From Azoarcus_F sp036734105 (lineage in GTDB: Bacteria; Pseudomonadota; Gammaproteobacteria; Burkholderiales; Rhodocyclaceae), in NCBI GenBank assembly GCA_036734105.1, contig DAIMZH010000036.1:1-32802 (forward strand): a stretch of 32,802 nucleotides of DNA, in the 5' to 3' direction. Below, piece after piece: positions 21,371-28,551 of this stretch. The notes under the pieces are model-generated. The model made no database searches, was not told where the DNA came from, and saw only the letters and a program-made list of their open reading frames with translations. The first letter of the stretch is position 1; each line of letters begins with the position of its first letter. A program made the position numbers and the translations under genes.

Positions 21371-23416
21371 ATGATGCGCACAATACGCGCGTTTGATGGG
21401 ATCGTTGGTGTGTTGGGGTTCTCGACACGACATCTCAGCTCTATGTTTGTCGTTTTGTGCCTGGCTATGGTGCCAGCACCTCTACATGCTGGCATCATTG
21501 TTGATGTGGAGAGCGTTGAGCACCCACGATTTTCGGCTGACAGCGCTCACCTCGCACTCGTCGATAATGCGCTCACTCTGAATTTCGGTCGGCTTGTTGC
21601 CGATCAGCATCACGTCTCGGCGGTCGGACTGCAGTGCCGGGAGTTCACGTTTGCGGGAGAATATGTCGAGTGCGCAAGCGGAGTGCTATCCGTCCCAGGG
21701 TGGCTCGATGATGCCACATTCGAGACTCGCATCGGTCTGTACAGTCGTATAGTCAGCGCAACCCTTAAGACATCTTTCGGCGAGTCTCTGTCGGTGAGCC
21801 TCAATACGGATGGTTTGCTCGAACTACGATTCACTGATTGGCTCGTCGAGCGCGTGGTTCAGCATATCCCGGCTGCAGCGGGCTACCAGCCACAGGCATG
21901 GTTGTCCGGTCTTGTGTCCGTTAATCTGAATCAGCCTGAGGCGTTTATTAATATCGAGTCGTCCATTCGCGACGGTCGCTTTTCGTCGGAGTCGGGTCTG
22001 CAGGCCGGCGAGGGACTGGCTGTCAGCATGGTTGGCACTGTCAATCAGTCGGCAGAGTCGGTTTGGCGTTTTTCAGGTGCTATGGACTGGCCGCAGGGAG
22101 AAGCCTATCTCCATCCGTTTTATCTCCAGGCTGGTGCCCGTGTCGAGTTGCACGGCGAGTTGCGTGATCAGCAATTACGGGTTGAACAGGCCACGCTCCG
22201 GATGGATGGCTTGGGCACGCTTGAGGCGCGTGGCACGATGGATTTGTCGCCATTCGGCGTGAGTACGGCGGAGGTGGTGGCGCACGATGTTGATCTGCCC
22301 GTGATTGGCCAGCGTTTTCTACTGCCTGCGCTGGCGCCGGAGTTGGCTGGCCATTTGGTTTTTGAGGGCAGGGCACAGGCGAGCTTGAACCTTCGGAACG
22401 GTGAATTGCACGCATTCGATCTTTCTCTTGCCGACGTAAGCTTGCGAATGGAGGAGGGTCGGTTTGAGCTAGGCCCCGTGAACGCCAGTCTGCCGTGGCG
22501 CCGCGCCGCCGCCAGCAGACTCAATGTTGACGTTGCAGGTGCGCGGTGGGAGTCCATCGGGCTCGGACCATTCGTCTTGAATGCAGACATTTCCGACTCC
22601 AGTATGCACGTCAACTTTCTGGCAATTCCGGTGCTTGATGGACGACTACTCATGTCAGATCTGAGTCTGGCCCTCAGGAACGATGGTGTTCATGGATCGG
22701 GCAGCCTGGTGCTGGAGCCCATATCCGTTCAGGCATTGACCACTGCTCTGGGTCTGCCGTCGATGACCGGTGTGCTTTCGGCTGCGCTACCGCGCTTGAG
22801 TCTTTCGCCAGGGTCACTGGTTCTGGATGGCAGTCTGATTGTTTCCTTGTTCGACGGTTATCTGCGTATCGACAGTCTTGAGATCCGGGAACCCTTCGGG
22901 CTGGCTTCTTATCTGAGCGCCGACATCAGGGCCACGCATCTTGATCTCGGTCAGATCACCAATACCTTCGCTTTCGGGAGCATTTCGGGTTTTGTCGATG
23001 CCGAGATACTGGGCCTTGAATTGGTGAGATGGCGTCCGGTCGCTTTTGATGCCCAGGTGGTCAGCAGTCCTGGGCGCTATTCGAGGCGTATCAGCCAGCG
23101 TGCGGTACAAAACATAGGCGCGCTCAGTGGGGCAGGCGCGGCGGTAGCGCTTCAGCGCGGCGTATTGGGTTTTTTTGACAGTTTTGGCTACCGAGAGTTG
23201 GGCTTGTCATGTCGGCTAGTGAACAATGAGTGCCAGATGGGCGGCGTGGAAGATCTGCAAGGGGCGGCAGGTGGCGATGGTGGTTTTGTAATAGTTCGTG
23301 GGGGCGGCATCCCGTCACTTAATGTCATCGGCTACAATCGTCGCGTCAATTGGCAAGATCTGCTGGATCGCTTGCAGGCTGCCATTGAATCCAACGAGGC
23401 ACCACGTATTGATTAG
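21371..23416 (+). CDS. ydbH: YdbH-like AsmA-superfamily envelope lipid-transfer protein
   Basis: A 681-residue exported or anchored beta-rich protein related to E. coli YdbH, which with TamB and YhdP carries phospholipids between inner and outer membrane. After a 24-residue basic lead, MFVVLCLAMVPAPLHA (25-40) is a signal peptide or anchor. The middle is repetitive beta structure with alternating hydrophobics. The C-terminus has the family pattern RISQRAVQNIGALSG, then LGLSCRLVNNECQMGGV with two cysteines, and ends VIGYNRRVNWQDLLDRL. It is shorter than E. coli YdbH (about 880). The start is uncertain: the ATG pair at 21371 lacks a ribosome site, and M25 is an alternative. A small lipoprotein and YdbL follow, the E. 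coli order. Confidence 0.82.
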   Translation: MMRTIRAFDGIVGVLGFSTRHLSSMFVVLCLAMVPAPLHAGIIVDVESVEHPRFSADSAHLALVDNALTLNFGRLVADQHHVSAVGLQCREFTFAGEYVECASGVLSVPGWLDDATFETRIGLYSRIVSATLKTSFGESLSVSLNTDGLLELRFTDWLVERVVQHIPAAAGYQPQAWLSGLVSVNLNQPEAFINIESSIRDGRFSSESGLQAGEGLAVSMVGTVNQSAESVWRFSGAMDWPQGEAYLHPFYLQAGARVELHGELRDQQLRVEQATLRMDGLGTLEARGTMDLSPFGVSTAEVVAHDVDLPVIGQRFLLPALAPELAGHLVFEGRAQASLNLRNGELHAFDLSLADVSLRMEEGRFELGPVNASLPWRRAAASRLNVDVAGARWESIGLGPFVLNADISDSSMHVNFLAIPVLDGRLLMSDLSLALRNDGVHGSGSLVLEPISVQALTTALGLPSMTGVLSAALPRLSLSPGSLVLDGSLIVSLFDGYLRIDSLEIREPFGLASYLSADIRATHLDLGQITNTFAFGSISGFVDAEILGLELVRWRPVAFDAQVVSSPGRYSRRISQRAVQNIGALSGAGAAVALQRGVLGFFDSFGYRELGLSCRLVNNECQMGGVEDLQGAAGGDGGFVIVRGGGIPSLNVIGYNRRVNWQDLLDRLQAAIESNEAPRID

Positions 23417-23520
23417 GGTGCCATCAGGCTTAGCTGCTACTGGCCGCTACATCGTGTCTGGGGCTAGATGCCTGTCTTGCTGCTCAAGCGGCTCCCCGGA
23501 CGCGGCACCAAGGGTTGAAT

Positions 23521-23607
23521 ATGACCGGGCTTTCTACACTTGCCACCGCCGATGTTCAGGTTCCAGGCGCGCATTGTCAGTGGCTCGCCGTTTTTCTGTC
23601 GGAGTGA
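23521..23607 (+). CDS. Possible 28-codon ORF ending at the lipoprotein ribosome site
   Basis: ATG at 23521 is preceded by AAGGG about eight bases upstream. The frame encodes 28 residues starting MTGLSTLATADVQVPG and its TGA overlaps the GGAG ribosome site of the lipoprotein at 23614. No family is recognised. It lies in the 197-base gap after ydbH, where the enteric operon is tighter. Position suggests a coupling ORF; length makes chance likely. Confidence 0.22.
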   Translation: MTGLSTLATADVQVPGAHCQWLAVFLSE

Positions 23608-23613
23608 CACCTT

Positions 23614-23802
23614 ATGACTATTTCCAGGCAACTTGCACTGTCCGCCTGCCTTGCATTGACAGCGGCGGGCTGTGTGACGATCAACATCTATTTTCCGGCA
23701 GCAGCGGCTGAAGCTGCTGCCGATCGCATCATCGACGAAGTCTGGCAACTGCAGGAGTCCGCTACCCAGGCGCCAGCAGACCAATCGGGAGACTCAAAAT
23801 GA
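23614..23802 (+). CDS. Small lipoprotein in YnbE position
   Basis: A 62-residue lipoprotein. Residues 1-19 are a signal with a lipobox-like TAAG before Cys20; LSAC at 9-12 is too close to the start. The mature part opens VTINIYFPAAAAEAAADRII, then has an acidic helix and a polar tail. E. coli has a lipoprotein of the same size, YnbE, between YdbH and YdbL, reported to work as the outer-membrane partner of YdbH. The sequence here differs from my memory of YnbE, and the VTINIYFP motif also occurs at the start of YdbL-type (DUF1318) proteins, so I give no symbol. Ribosome site GGAG at 23601-23604. Its stop overlaps the ydbL start by four bases (ATGA). Confidence 0.75.
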   Translation: MTISRQLALSACLALTAAGCVTINIYFPAAAAEAAADRIIDEVWQLQESATQAPADQSGDSK

Positions 23803-24224
23803 AACTTGCCAATATTCTCAGCGCTTTCATGTTGCTGGTGCTGACCTCTTTCTTGCCTGTAGCCTCTGCTCAGGGCAACCTGGAGGTCAATACGCCGGCA
23901 ATTGCCGCACTGCAGTCGTCCATGCAGAAGCGCCATGCCGAGCTCGCACCGTTGTATGCGGCGGGTGCTGTTGGTCTGGCGCGAAACGGCAATGTGGCGC
24001 TGCGTGACGTGGCCAAGGTGCCGCTCGCCCAGCGCGGAGCCGTGAATGCGCTTGTGGCGGCCGAGAACGCCGATCGTGCGTCGCTTTATCGAGAGATTGC
24101 CAGAGCCAATGGTCGTCCCGACTGGGAGGCAGAAGTGCGCAACACGTTCGCACAACGCTGGATTGATCGTGCACAGTCGGGATGGTGGGTGGAAAGGGCT
24201 TCTGGTTGGATATCCAAACAATGA
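23799..24224 (+). CDS. ydbL: YdbL-family periplasmic protein (DUF1318)
   Basis: A 141-residue secreted protein. The signal peptide is residues 1-24 (MLLVLTSFLPVASA, cleavage before Gln25). The mature domain is the DUF1318 pattern: TPAIAALQSSMQKRHAELAPLYAAGAVGLARNG, then RGAVNALVAAENADRASLYREIARANGR and a Trp-rich end with AQRWIDRAQSGWW (key residues only; spread over about 35-135). In E. coli YdbL is encoded with YdbH and YnbE and thought to act on YnbE in the periplasm. It shares ATGA overlaps with both neighbours, so translation of the three genes from the lipoprotein to the exonuclease is coupled. Confidence 0.87.
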   Translation: MKLANILSAFMLLVLTSFLPVASAQGNLEVNTPAIAALQSSMQKRHAELAPLYAAGAVGLARNGNVALRDVAKVPLAQRGAVNALVAAENADRASLYREIARANGRPDWEAEVRNTFAQRWIDRAQSGWWVERASGWISKQ

Positions 24225-25006
24225 CGGTGCTGGTTTTTGATATTGAAACAATCCCCGATGTCGACGGTATTCGCAAGCTCAATGAACTGCCGACTGATCT
24301 GAATGATTTCGAGGTTGCGGAGTTTGCGTTTCAGCAGCGGCGAGCAGGCGGCGGCAGCGACTTTCTGCAACTGCCTCTGCAGCGCGTAGTCGCCATCTCC
24401 TGCGTGCTGCGTGACAGTAAGCAATTTCGGGTGTTTTCCCTTGCCGAACCAGACTCTGGCGAAGGAGAAATCATTCAACGTTTCTTTGACGGAATAGAGC
24501 GATACAGCCCGCGTTTGATTTCCTGGAACGGGGGCGGGTTTGATCTACCCGTTCTGCACTATCGTGGTCTCATTCATGGCGTCTCTGCTCCGCGATACTG
24601 GGACCAGGGCGAGGGTGACTACGGTGATTCCAGAGACTTCAAATGGAACAACTATATCTCCCGCTATCACAACCGGCACCTCGATCTTATGGATCTGCTG
24701 GCACTGTATCAGCCGCGCGCAAATGCCAGGCTGGACGAGATGGCCAAACTGATGGGTTTTCCCGGTAAGCTGGGAATGGACGGATCCGCTGTATGGCAGG
24801 CTTGGCGTGAGGGGCGCGCCGCCGAAATCCGAGACTACTGTGAAACCGATGTTGTGAACACCTATCTGGTCTACCTGGGCTTCAGACGGATGCGTGGTGA
24901 AATCAACAGTGAAGAGTTCAACGTCGAGTGTGAATACGTGCGTGAGAATCTGTCTCGGATTGATGCGGACCACTGGCGCGCTTATCTTTCAGCCTGGCAA
25001 CAGTAA
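24221..25006 (+). CDS. PolB-type 3'-5' exonuclease (DEDDy)
   Basis: A 261-residue predicted exonuclease related to the proofreading domain of family B polymerases. The four acidic metal ligands are Asp7 and Glu9 in VFDIETIPD, Asp108 in SWNGGGFDLP, and Asp210 in YCETDVVNTY, with the DEDDy tyrosine Tyr206. No polymerase domain is attached. The ATG at 24221 shares ATGA with the ydbL stop; an upstream in-frame codon at 24182 lies inside ydbL and adds 13 residues unlike the family, so it is rejected. Biological role and substrate are unknown. Coupling to envelope genes is unexplained. It ends 15 bases before the tRNA-Val promoter. Confidence 0.87.
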   Translation: MTVLVFDIETIPDVDGIRKLNELPTDLNDFEVAEFAFQQRRAGGGSDFLQLPLQRVVAISCVLRDSKQFRVFSLAEPDSGEGEIIQRFFDGIERYSPRLISWNGGGFDLPVLHYRGLIHGVSAPRYWDQGEGDYGDSRDFKWNNYISRYHNRHLDLMDLLALYQPRANARLDEMAKLMGFPGKLGMDGSAVWQAWREGRAAEIRDYCETDVVNTYLVYLGFRRMRGEINSEEFNVECEYVRENLSRIDADHWRAYLSAWQQ

Positions 25007-25021
25007 TCTTTCAAAAAAGCT

Positions 25022-25049
25022 TTGACAGCCTCGAAACAATCCGTATAAT
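25022..25049 (+). promoter_or_regulatory. Consensus sigma-70 promoter of tRNA-Val
   Basis: Perfect TTGACA (25022-25027) and perfect TATAAT (25044-25049) with a 16-base spacer. Predicted start near 25056, seven bases before the mature tRNA. Confidence 0.92.
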
Positions 25050-25062
25050 TCGCGGCTTCTGC

Positions 25063-25139
25063 AGGCGCGTAGCTCAGTTGGTTAGAGCACCACCTTGACA
25101 TGGTGGGGGTCGTTGGTTCGAATCCAATCGCGCCTACCA
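25063..25139 (+). tRNA. tRNA-Val(GAC)
   Basis: 77 nt with encoded CCA. Acceptor AGGCGCG pairs with CGCGCCT, discriminator A. The D arm is GCTC...GAGC, the anticodon stem CCACC/GGTGG encloses TTGACAT (anticodon GAC), and the T arm GTTGG-TTCGAAT-CCAAT has one G-U pair. Confidence 0.97.
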
Positions 25140-25146
25140 ATACCCA

Positions 25147-25213
25147 GGAGCAGACGTGATGTCCCGAACTACTGTCGCAGCCAGTTAATACACTTCGGGC
25201 TCGCGTCTGCTCC
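25147..25213 (+). ncRNA. Long stem-loop RNA in the tRNA-Val trailer
   Basis: GGAGCAGACG (25147-25156) is perfectly complementary to CGTCTGCTCC (25204-25213). Pairing continues through TGA/TCG with one G-U pair, then a small bulge, then CCCGAA (25163-25168) with TTCGGG (25194-25199), leaving a 25-nt loop. That is about 19 base pairs just after tRNA-Val and seven bases before the next terminator stem. It should be transcribed from the tRNA promoter. It may be a trailer that directs processing, a small RNA with its own terminator, or a leader element for thrS. Function is unknown. Confidence 0.6.
25159..25188 (+). CDS. Possible nine-residue leader peptide MSRTTVAAS
   Basis: ATG at 25159 has a good AGGAG (25146-25150) eight bases upstream, and TAA follows nine codons later. 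Two adjacent threonine codons (ACT ACT) are of note because thrS is next downstream. Both the ribosome site and the start lie in the 5' arm of the hairpin above, so translation would compete with folding. No clear antiterminator pairing with the terminator stem was found, so attenuation is unproven. Confidence 0.25.
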   Translation: MSRTTVAAS

Positions 25214-25215
25214 AA

Positions 25216-25246
25216 AAAAAGTGCGGCTCAGCCGCACTTTTTTTTT
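25216..25246 (+). terminator. Intrinsic terminator after the tRNA-Val trailer
   Basis: GTGCGGC-TCA-GCCGCAC (25221-25237) with an A-run before and nine T after (25238-25246). Very strong. It separates tRNA-Val from thrS, which starts 53 bases further on. Confidence 0.95.
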
Positions 25247-25298
25247 GATCCGAGTTTTTGTACTTTACACGAAATACCTACTTGATCGAGGCGACCAC

Positions 25299-27218
25299 AT
25301 GCCCAGAATCACTCTTCCTGATGGCTCCTCACGCGATTTCGAGCGCTCGATAACGGTTGCGGAAGTCGCGCAATCGATTGGCGCCGGTCTGGCCAAAGCT
25401 GCGCTGGCTGGTGTCGTGGATGGTCGTGCAGTCGACCTCAGCCACATGATGGACGCGGATGCGACGCTGTCCATCGTTACTGACAAGAGCCCCGAGGGTT
25501 TGGGCGTCATCCGTCACTCCACAGCGCATCTGCTGGCTCATGCGGTCAAGGAGTTGTACCCGGATGCTCAGGTTACCATCGGCCCTGTCATCGAAAACGG
25601 TTTCTACTACGACTTTGCCTACAAGCGCCCGTTTACCCCAGAGGATCTGGCGGCAATCGAGAAGCGAATGAGTGAGCTTGCTCAGGCAGCCATCGGAGTG
25701 CAGCGAGAGGTCTGGCCGCGCGACAAGGCTGTCGATTTCTTCAAGTCGTTAGGTGAGCATTACAAGGCTGAAATCATTGCCTCGATACCGGCTGACGACG
25801 ATGTCTCACTCTATCGCCAGGGTGACTTCATCGACTTGTGTCGCGGGCCGCACGTGCCCAACACGGGCAAACTCAAGGTGTTCAAGCTGACCAAGGTGGC
25901 TGGCGCTTACTGGAGAGGTGATTCCAAGAACGAGATGCTCCAGCGCATCTATGGCACTGCCTGGGCTAAAAAGGATGAACTCGACGCGTATCTGCATATG
26001 CTCGAAGAGGCAGAAAAACGCGATCACCGAAAACTCGGTCAGCAACTGGGTTTCTTCCATTTCCAAGACAATGCTCCCGGTGCCGTGTTCTGGCATCCCA
26101 AAGGCTGGTCCCTGTTTCAGTCCCTGATCTCATACATGCGCTTGCGGCAAGAGCAGGCGGATTATGTCGAGGTTAACACCCCTGACGTGATGGATCGTGC
26201 TCTCTGGGAAACTTCCGGGCACTGGCAAAACTACCGCCAGAACATGTTCACCACGCAGACTGAGGACGAGCGAGTTTTTGCGCTCAAGCCAATGAACTGT
26301 CCGGGTGCGGTGTCCATGTTTGCGCAGGGGCTCAAGAGTTATCGCGATCTGCCCTTGCGCATGGCCGAGTTTGGCAAGGTTCATCGTTACGAGCCCTCGG
26401 GGGCGCTGCATGGCTTGCTCCGTGTACGGCACTTCACTCAAGACGACGCACATATCTTCTGTACGGAAGAGCAGATGGAGCAAGAGTGCAGGGATGTGGT
26501 GGCACTCATTCTCGATATCTACAAAGACTTCGGTTTCGAGAACATTCGCATCAAGTTGTCGACTCGGCCCGACAATCGGATCGGCTCGGATGAAACCTGG
26601 GACAAGCTTGAAGGGGCCTTGGCCTCTGCACTCGAGCATATGGGGATGACTTACGAACTGTTCCCGGGCGAGGGCGCTTTTTACGGTCCAAAGCTGGAGT
26701 TCGTGCTGCGCGACACCATTGGGCGCGACTGGCAGTGCGGCACCCTGCAGGTGGACATGAATCTGCCCGAACGCTTTGACATTCACTATGTCGCCGAAGA
26801 CAACACCCGAAAGCGCCCGGTCATGCTGCATCGTGCACTGTTTGGTTCGCTTGAGCGTTTTACGGGTATTCTGATCGAACACTATGCTGGTGCCTTGCCG
26901 ATGTGGCTTGCGCCGGTTCATGCTGTCGTGATGAATATTTCCGAAGGCCAGGCAGACTACGTGCGCCAGGTGGCGGCACAGTTGCGCAAGAATGGTTTCA
27001 AAGTCGAAACGGATTTGCGCAACGAGAAGATTAACTATAAAATTCGCGAGCACAGCGTGCACAAGGTTCCTTATCAGATCGTCGTAGGCGAAAAGGAAAA
27101 GGAGTCCGGCTTGATAGCAGTGCGCGCGCGGGGTAATCAAAACCTCGGTTCAATGCCCATTGACACGTTGATCGAACGCTGGCGTTTCGAAATCGAAACC
27201 AAAGTCGGTTCGATCTGA
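25299..27218 (+). CDS. thrS: Threonyl-tRNA synthetase
   Basis: Class II synthetase charging tRNA-Thr, with editing of Ser-tRNA-Thr. It has 639 residues. The TGS domain spans about 1-62. The editing domain has His73 and His77 (HSTAHLLAH) and the DLCRGPHVPNTG loop. The catalytic core has MNCPGA with the zinc cysteine, RVRHFTQDDAHIFC, the LHRALFGSLERF motif 3 and the anticodon-binding C-terminal domain. ATG 25299 has GAGG at 25288-25291. The open frame continues upstream to 25095 but crosses the tRNA and terminator, so it is not used. It begins the thrS-infC-rpmI-rplT-pheS-pheT-ihfA cluster. Confidence 0.98.
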   Translation: MPRITLPDGSSRDFERSITVAEVAQSIGAGLAKAALAGVVDGRAVDLSHMMDADATLSIVTDKSPEGLGVIRHSTAHLLAHAVKELYPDAQVTIGPVIENGFYYDFAYKRPFTPEDLAAIEKRMSELAQAAIGVQREVWPRDKAVDFFKSLGEHYKAEIIASIPADDDVSLYRQGDFIDLCRGPHVPNTGKLKVFKLTKVAGAYWRGDSKNEMLQRIYGTAWAKKDELDAYLHMLEEAEKRDHRKLGQQLGFFHFQDNAPGAVFWHPKGWSLFQSLISYMRLRQEQADYVEVNTPDVMDRALWETSGHWQNYRQNMFTTQTEDERVFALKPMNCPGAVSMFAQGLKSYRDLPLRMAEFGKVHRYEPSGALHGLLRVRHFTQDDAHIFCTEEQMEQECRDVVALILDIYKDFGFENIRIKLSTRPDNRIGSDETWDKLEGALASALEHMGMTYELFPGEGAFYGPKLEFVLRDTIGRDWQCGTLQVDMNLPERFDIHYVAEDNTRKRPVMLHRALFGSLERFTGILIEHYAGALPMWLAPVHAVVMNISEGQADYVRQVAAQLRKNGFKVETDLRNEKINYKIREHSVHKVPYQIVVGEKEKESGLIAVRARGNQNLGSMPIDTLIERWRFEIETKVGSI

Positions 27219-27246
27219 TTTTTTGGATTTTCAGGAGACTTCAACC

Positions 27247-27765
27247 ATCGCTCAGGACAAGAAGCAGCGCGTCAACAGAGAGATCAGCGCGCCAGAGGTC
27301 CGGCTTGTGTCGGATAGTGGAGAACAACTCGGAATCGTAAGCTTGAGGGCGGCGTTTGACGCAGCCGAAGAGGCCGGTCTGGATATCGTTGAAATTGCAC
27401 CGATGGCTCAGCCTCCGGTCTGCAAGATCATGGACTACGGTAAGTTCAAGTATCAGGAGCAGAAAAAGGCCCATGAGGCTCGCGCCAAGCAAAAGCAGGT
27501 GCAGGTCAAGGAGGTCAAGCTTCGCCCGGGTACCGACGAGAACGATTACCAGATCAAGCTCCGTAACCTCAAACGCTTTCTGGGTGAAGGCGACAAGGCC
27601 AAGGTAACCTTGCGTTTCCGGGGGCGTGAGATGGCCCACCAGGAAATCGGCATGCGCCAGCTTGAACGCGTTCGGGCTGATCTCGATGAGATCGCCGTGG
27701 TAGAGCAGATGCCCAAGATGGAAGGGCGGCAGATGGTGATGGTGATCGCGCCTAAAAAGCACTGA
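27247..27765 (+). CDS. infC: Translation initiation factor IF-3, non-canonical ATC start
   Basis: IF-3 keeps ribosomal subunits apart and checks the start codon. No ATG lies at the 5' end. The conserved N-terminus AQDKKQRVNREI follows an ATC at 27247, with AGGAG at 27233-27237 at correct spacing, so ATC is the start and the protein has 172 residues. A TTG at 27223 in the same frame lies before the ribosome site and is rejected. In E. coli infC starts with AUU, and IF-3 represses its own synthesis by rejecting that codon; ATC should work the same way. The N domain has the APMAQPPVCKIMDYGKFKYQ signature, followed by a Lys-rich linker and the C domain with RPGTDENDY and RFRGREMAH. Confidence 0.95.
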   Translation: MAQDKKQRVNREISAPEVRLVSDSGEQLGIVSLRAAFDAAEEAGLDIVEIAPMAQPPVCKIMDYGKFKYQEQKKAHEARAKQKQVQVKEVKLRPGTDENDYQIKLRNLKRFLGEGDKAKVTLRFRGREMAHQEIGMRQLERVRADLDEIAVVEQMPKMEGRQMVMVIAPKKH

Positions 27766-27822
27766 TTGCCGTCCAGCAGGAATTCAACCGGAGCAGGCAA
27801 AAAAGTGTTCCGGCAGGATGGC

Positions 27823-27893
27823 GGTGCGGCAGACGCACCGTAAAACAAGTGGTGTCGGGTAACCAAACGTGCCTTTTGGCACTACCCGGCGAC
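27823..27893 (+). promoter_or_regulatory. Structured rpmI-rplT leader, possible L20 operator
   Basis: Two hairpins lie in the 149-base gap after infC. The first is GGTGCG-GCAGA-CGCACC (27823-27839). The second has outer stem CGGGTA/TACCCG (27856-27861, 27883-27888), a one-sided 7-nt bulge ACCAAAC, and inner stem GTGCC-TTTT-GGCAC (27869-27882). No T-run follows, so they are not terminators. In E. coli and Firmicutes L20 represses this operon by binding mRNA that mimics its 23S site. A similar role here is inference. Confidence 0.5.
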
Positions 27894-27914
27894 ATGTCAA
27901 AACAGGAGTTTCAG

Positions 27915-28112
27915 ATGCCCAAGATGAAAACCAAAAGTGGTGCGGCCAAGCGGTTCAAGGTGCGTGCCAGTGGTGGGATCAAGCGGTCCCAGGCGTTCAA
28001 GCGCCATATCCTGACCAAGAAGACAACCAAGTCCAAGCGCCAGTTGCGCGGCATGACGGAAGTTCATGCGGCCGATGTAAAGCTGATTCGCGCCATGTTG
28101 CCTTACGCCTGA
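27915..28112 (+). CDS. rpmI: 50S ribosomal protein L35
   Basis: A 65-residue, very basic large-subunit protein: MPKMKTKSGAAKRFKVRASG, then SQAFKRHILTKKTTKSKRQLRG. ATG 27915 has AGGAG at 27904-27908. The open frame continues upstream to 27849, but the added residues are not L35 and would cross the leader structure. It sits between infC and rplT as in nearly all bacteria, 12 bases from rplT. Confidence 0.98.
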   Translation: MPKMKTKSGAAKRFKVRASGGIKRSQAFKRHILTKKTTKSKRQLRGMTEVHAADVKLIRAMLPYA

Positions 28113-28124
28113 TAGGAGACCGCA

Positions 28125-28484
28125 ATGCCCAGAGTTAAACGTGGTGTAACAGCACGCGCACGTCACAAAAAAGTACTGGTCCAGGCCAAAGGGTTCCGTG
28201 GCCGCCGTAAAAACGTCTATCGCATCGCCAAACAGGCGGTGATGAAGGCGGGTCAATATGCTTACCGCGACCGTCGTCAGCGTAAGCGTCAGTTCCGCGC
28301 CTTGTGGATTGTTCGTATCAACGCGGCAGCTCGTGAAGTCGGTCTGACCTACAGCACCTTCATGAACGGCCTGAAAAAGGCAGCAATTGATGTGGACCGC
28401 AAGGTTCTGGCTGACCTGGCCGTGTTTGACAAGCCTGCCTTTGCAGCGCTTGCTGACCAAGCCCGGGCCAAACTTGCTGCTTGA
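28125..28484 (+). CDS. rplT: 50S ribosomal protein L20
   Basis: A 119-residue early-assembly protein of the large subunit that binds 23S rRNA domain II. The basic extended N-terminus PRVKRGVTARARHKKVL is followed by the globular part with YRDRRQRKRQFRALWI and RINAAAREVGLTYSTFM. The start has AGGAG about seven bases upstream. It is the likely autoregulator of rpmI-rplT. A strong terminator follows 14 bases after the stop. Confidence 0.98.
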   Translation: MPRVKRGVTARARHKKVLVQAKGFRGRRKNVYRIAKQAVMKAGQYAYRDRRQRKRQFRALWIVRINAAAREVGLTYSTFMNGLKKAAIDVDRKVLADLAVFDKPAFAALADQARAKLAA

Positions 28485-28498
28485 TTGCTGGCAGCGCT

Positions 28499-28528
28499 AA
28501 AAAAGGAGGCCTGGCCTCCTTTTTTTTT
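28499..28528 (+). terminator. Terminator or attenuator between rplT and pheS
   Basis: GGAGGC-CTG-GCCTCC (28505-28519) flanked by six A and nine T. It ends 23 bases before the pheS ATG, leaving no space for a separate promoter. pheS may therefore depend on readthrough, which would make this an attenuator. No leader peptide rich in phenylalanine was seen. Confidence 0.88.
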
Positions 28529-28551
28529 CTCATTTTTCCTGCGTGAATCAA

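Noticed and set aside
25095..25298. Upstream extension of the thrS frame
   Set aside because: It crosses the tRNA-Val gene, the trailer hairpin and a strong terminator; the ThrRS N-terminus is complete from 25299.
26130..27140. 336-codon minus-strand frame opposite thrS
   Set aside because: No family features or ribosome site, and fully inside a certain gene.
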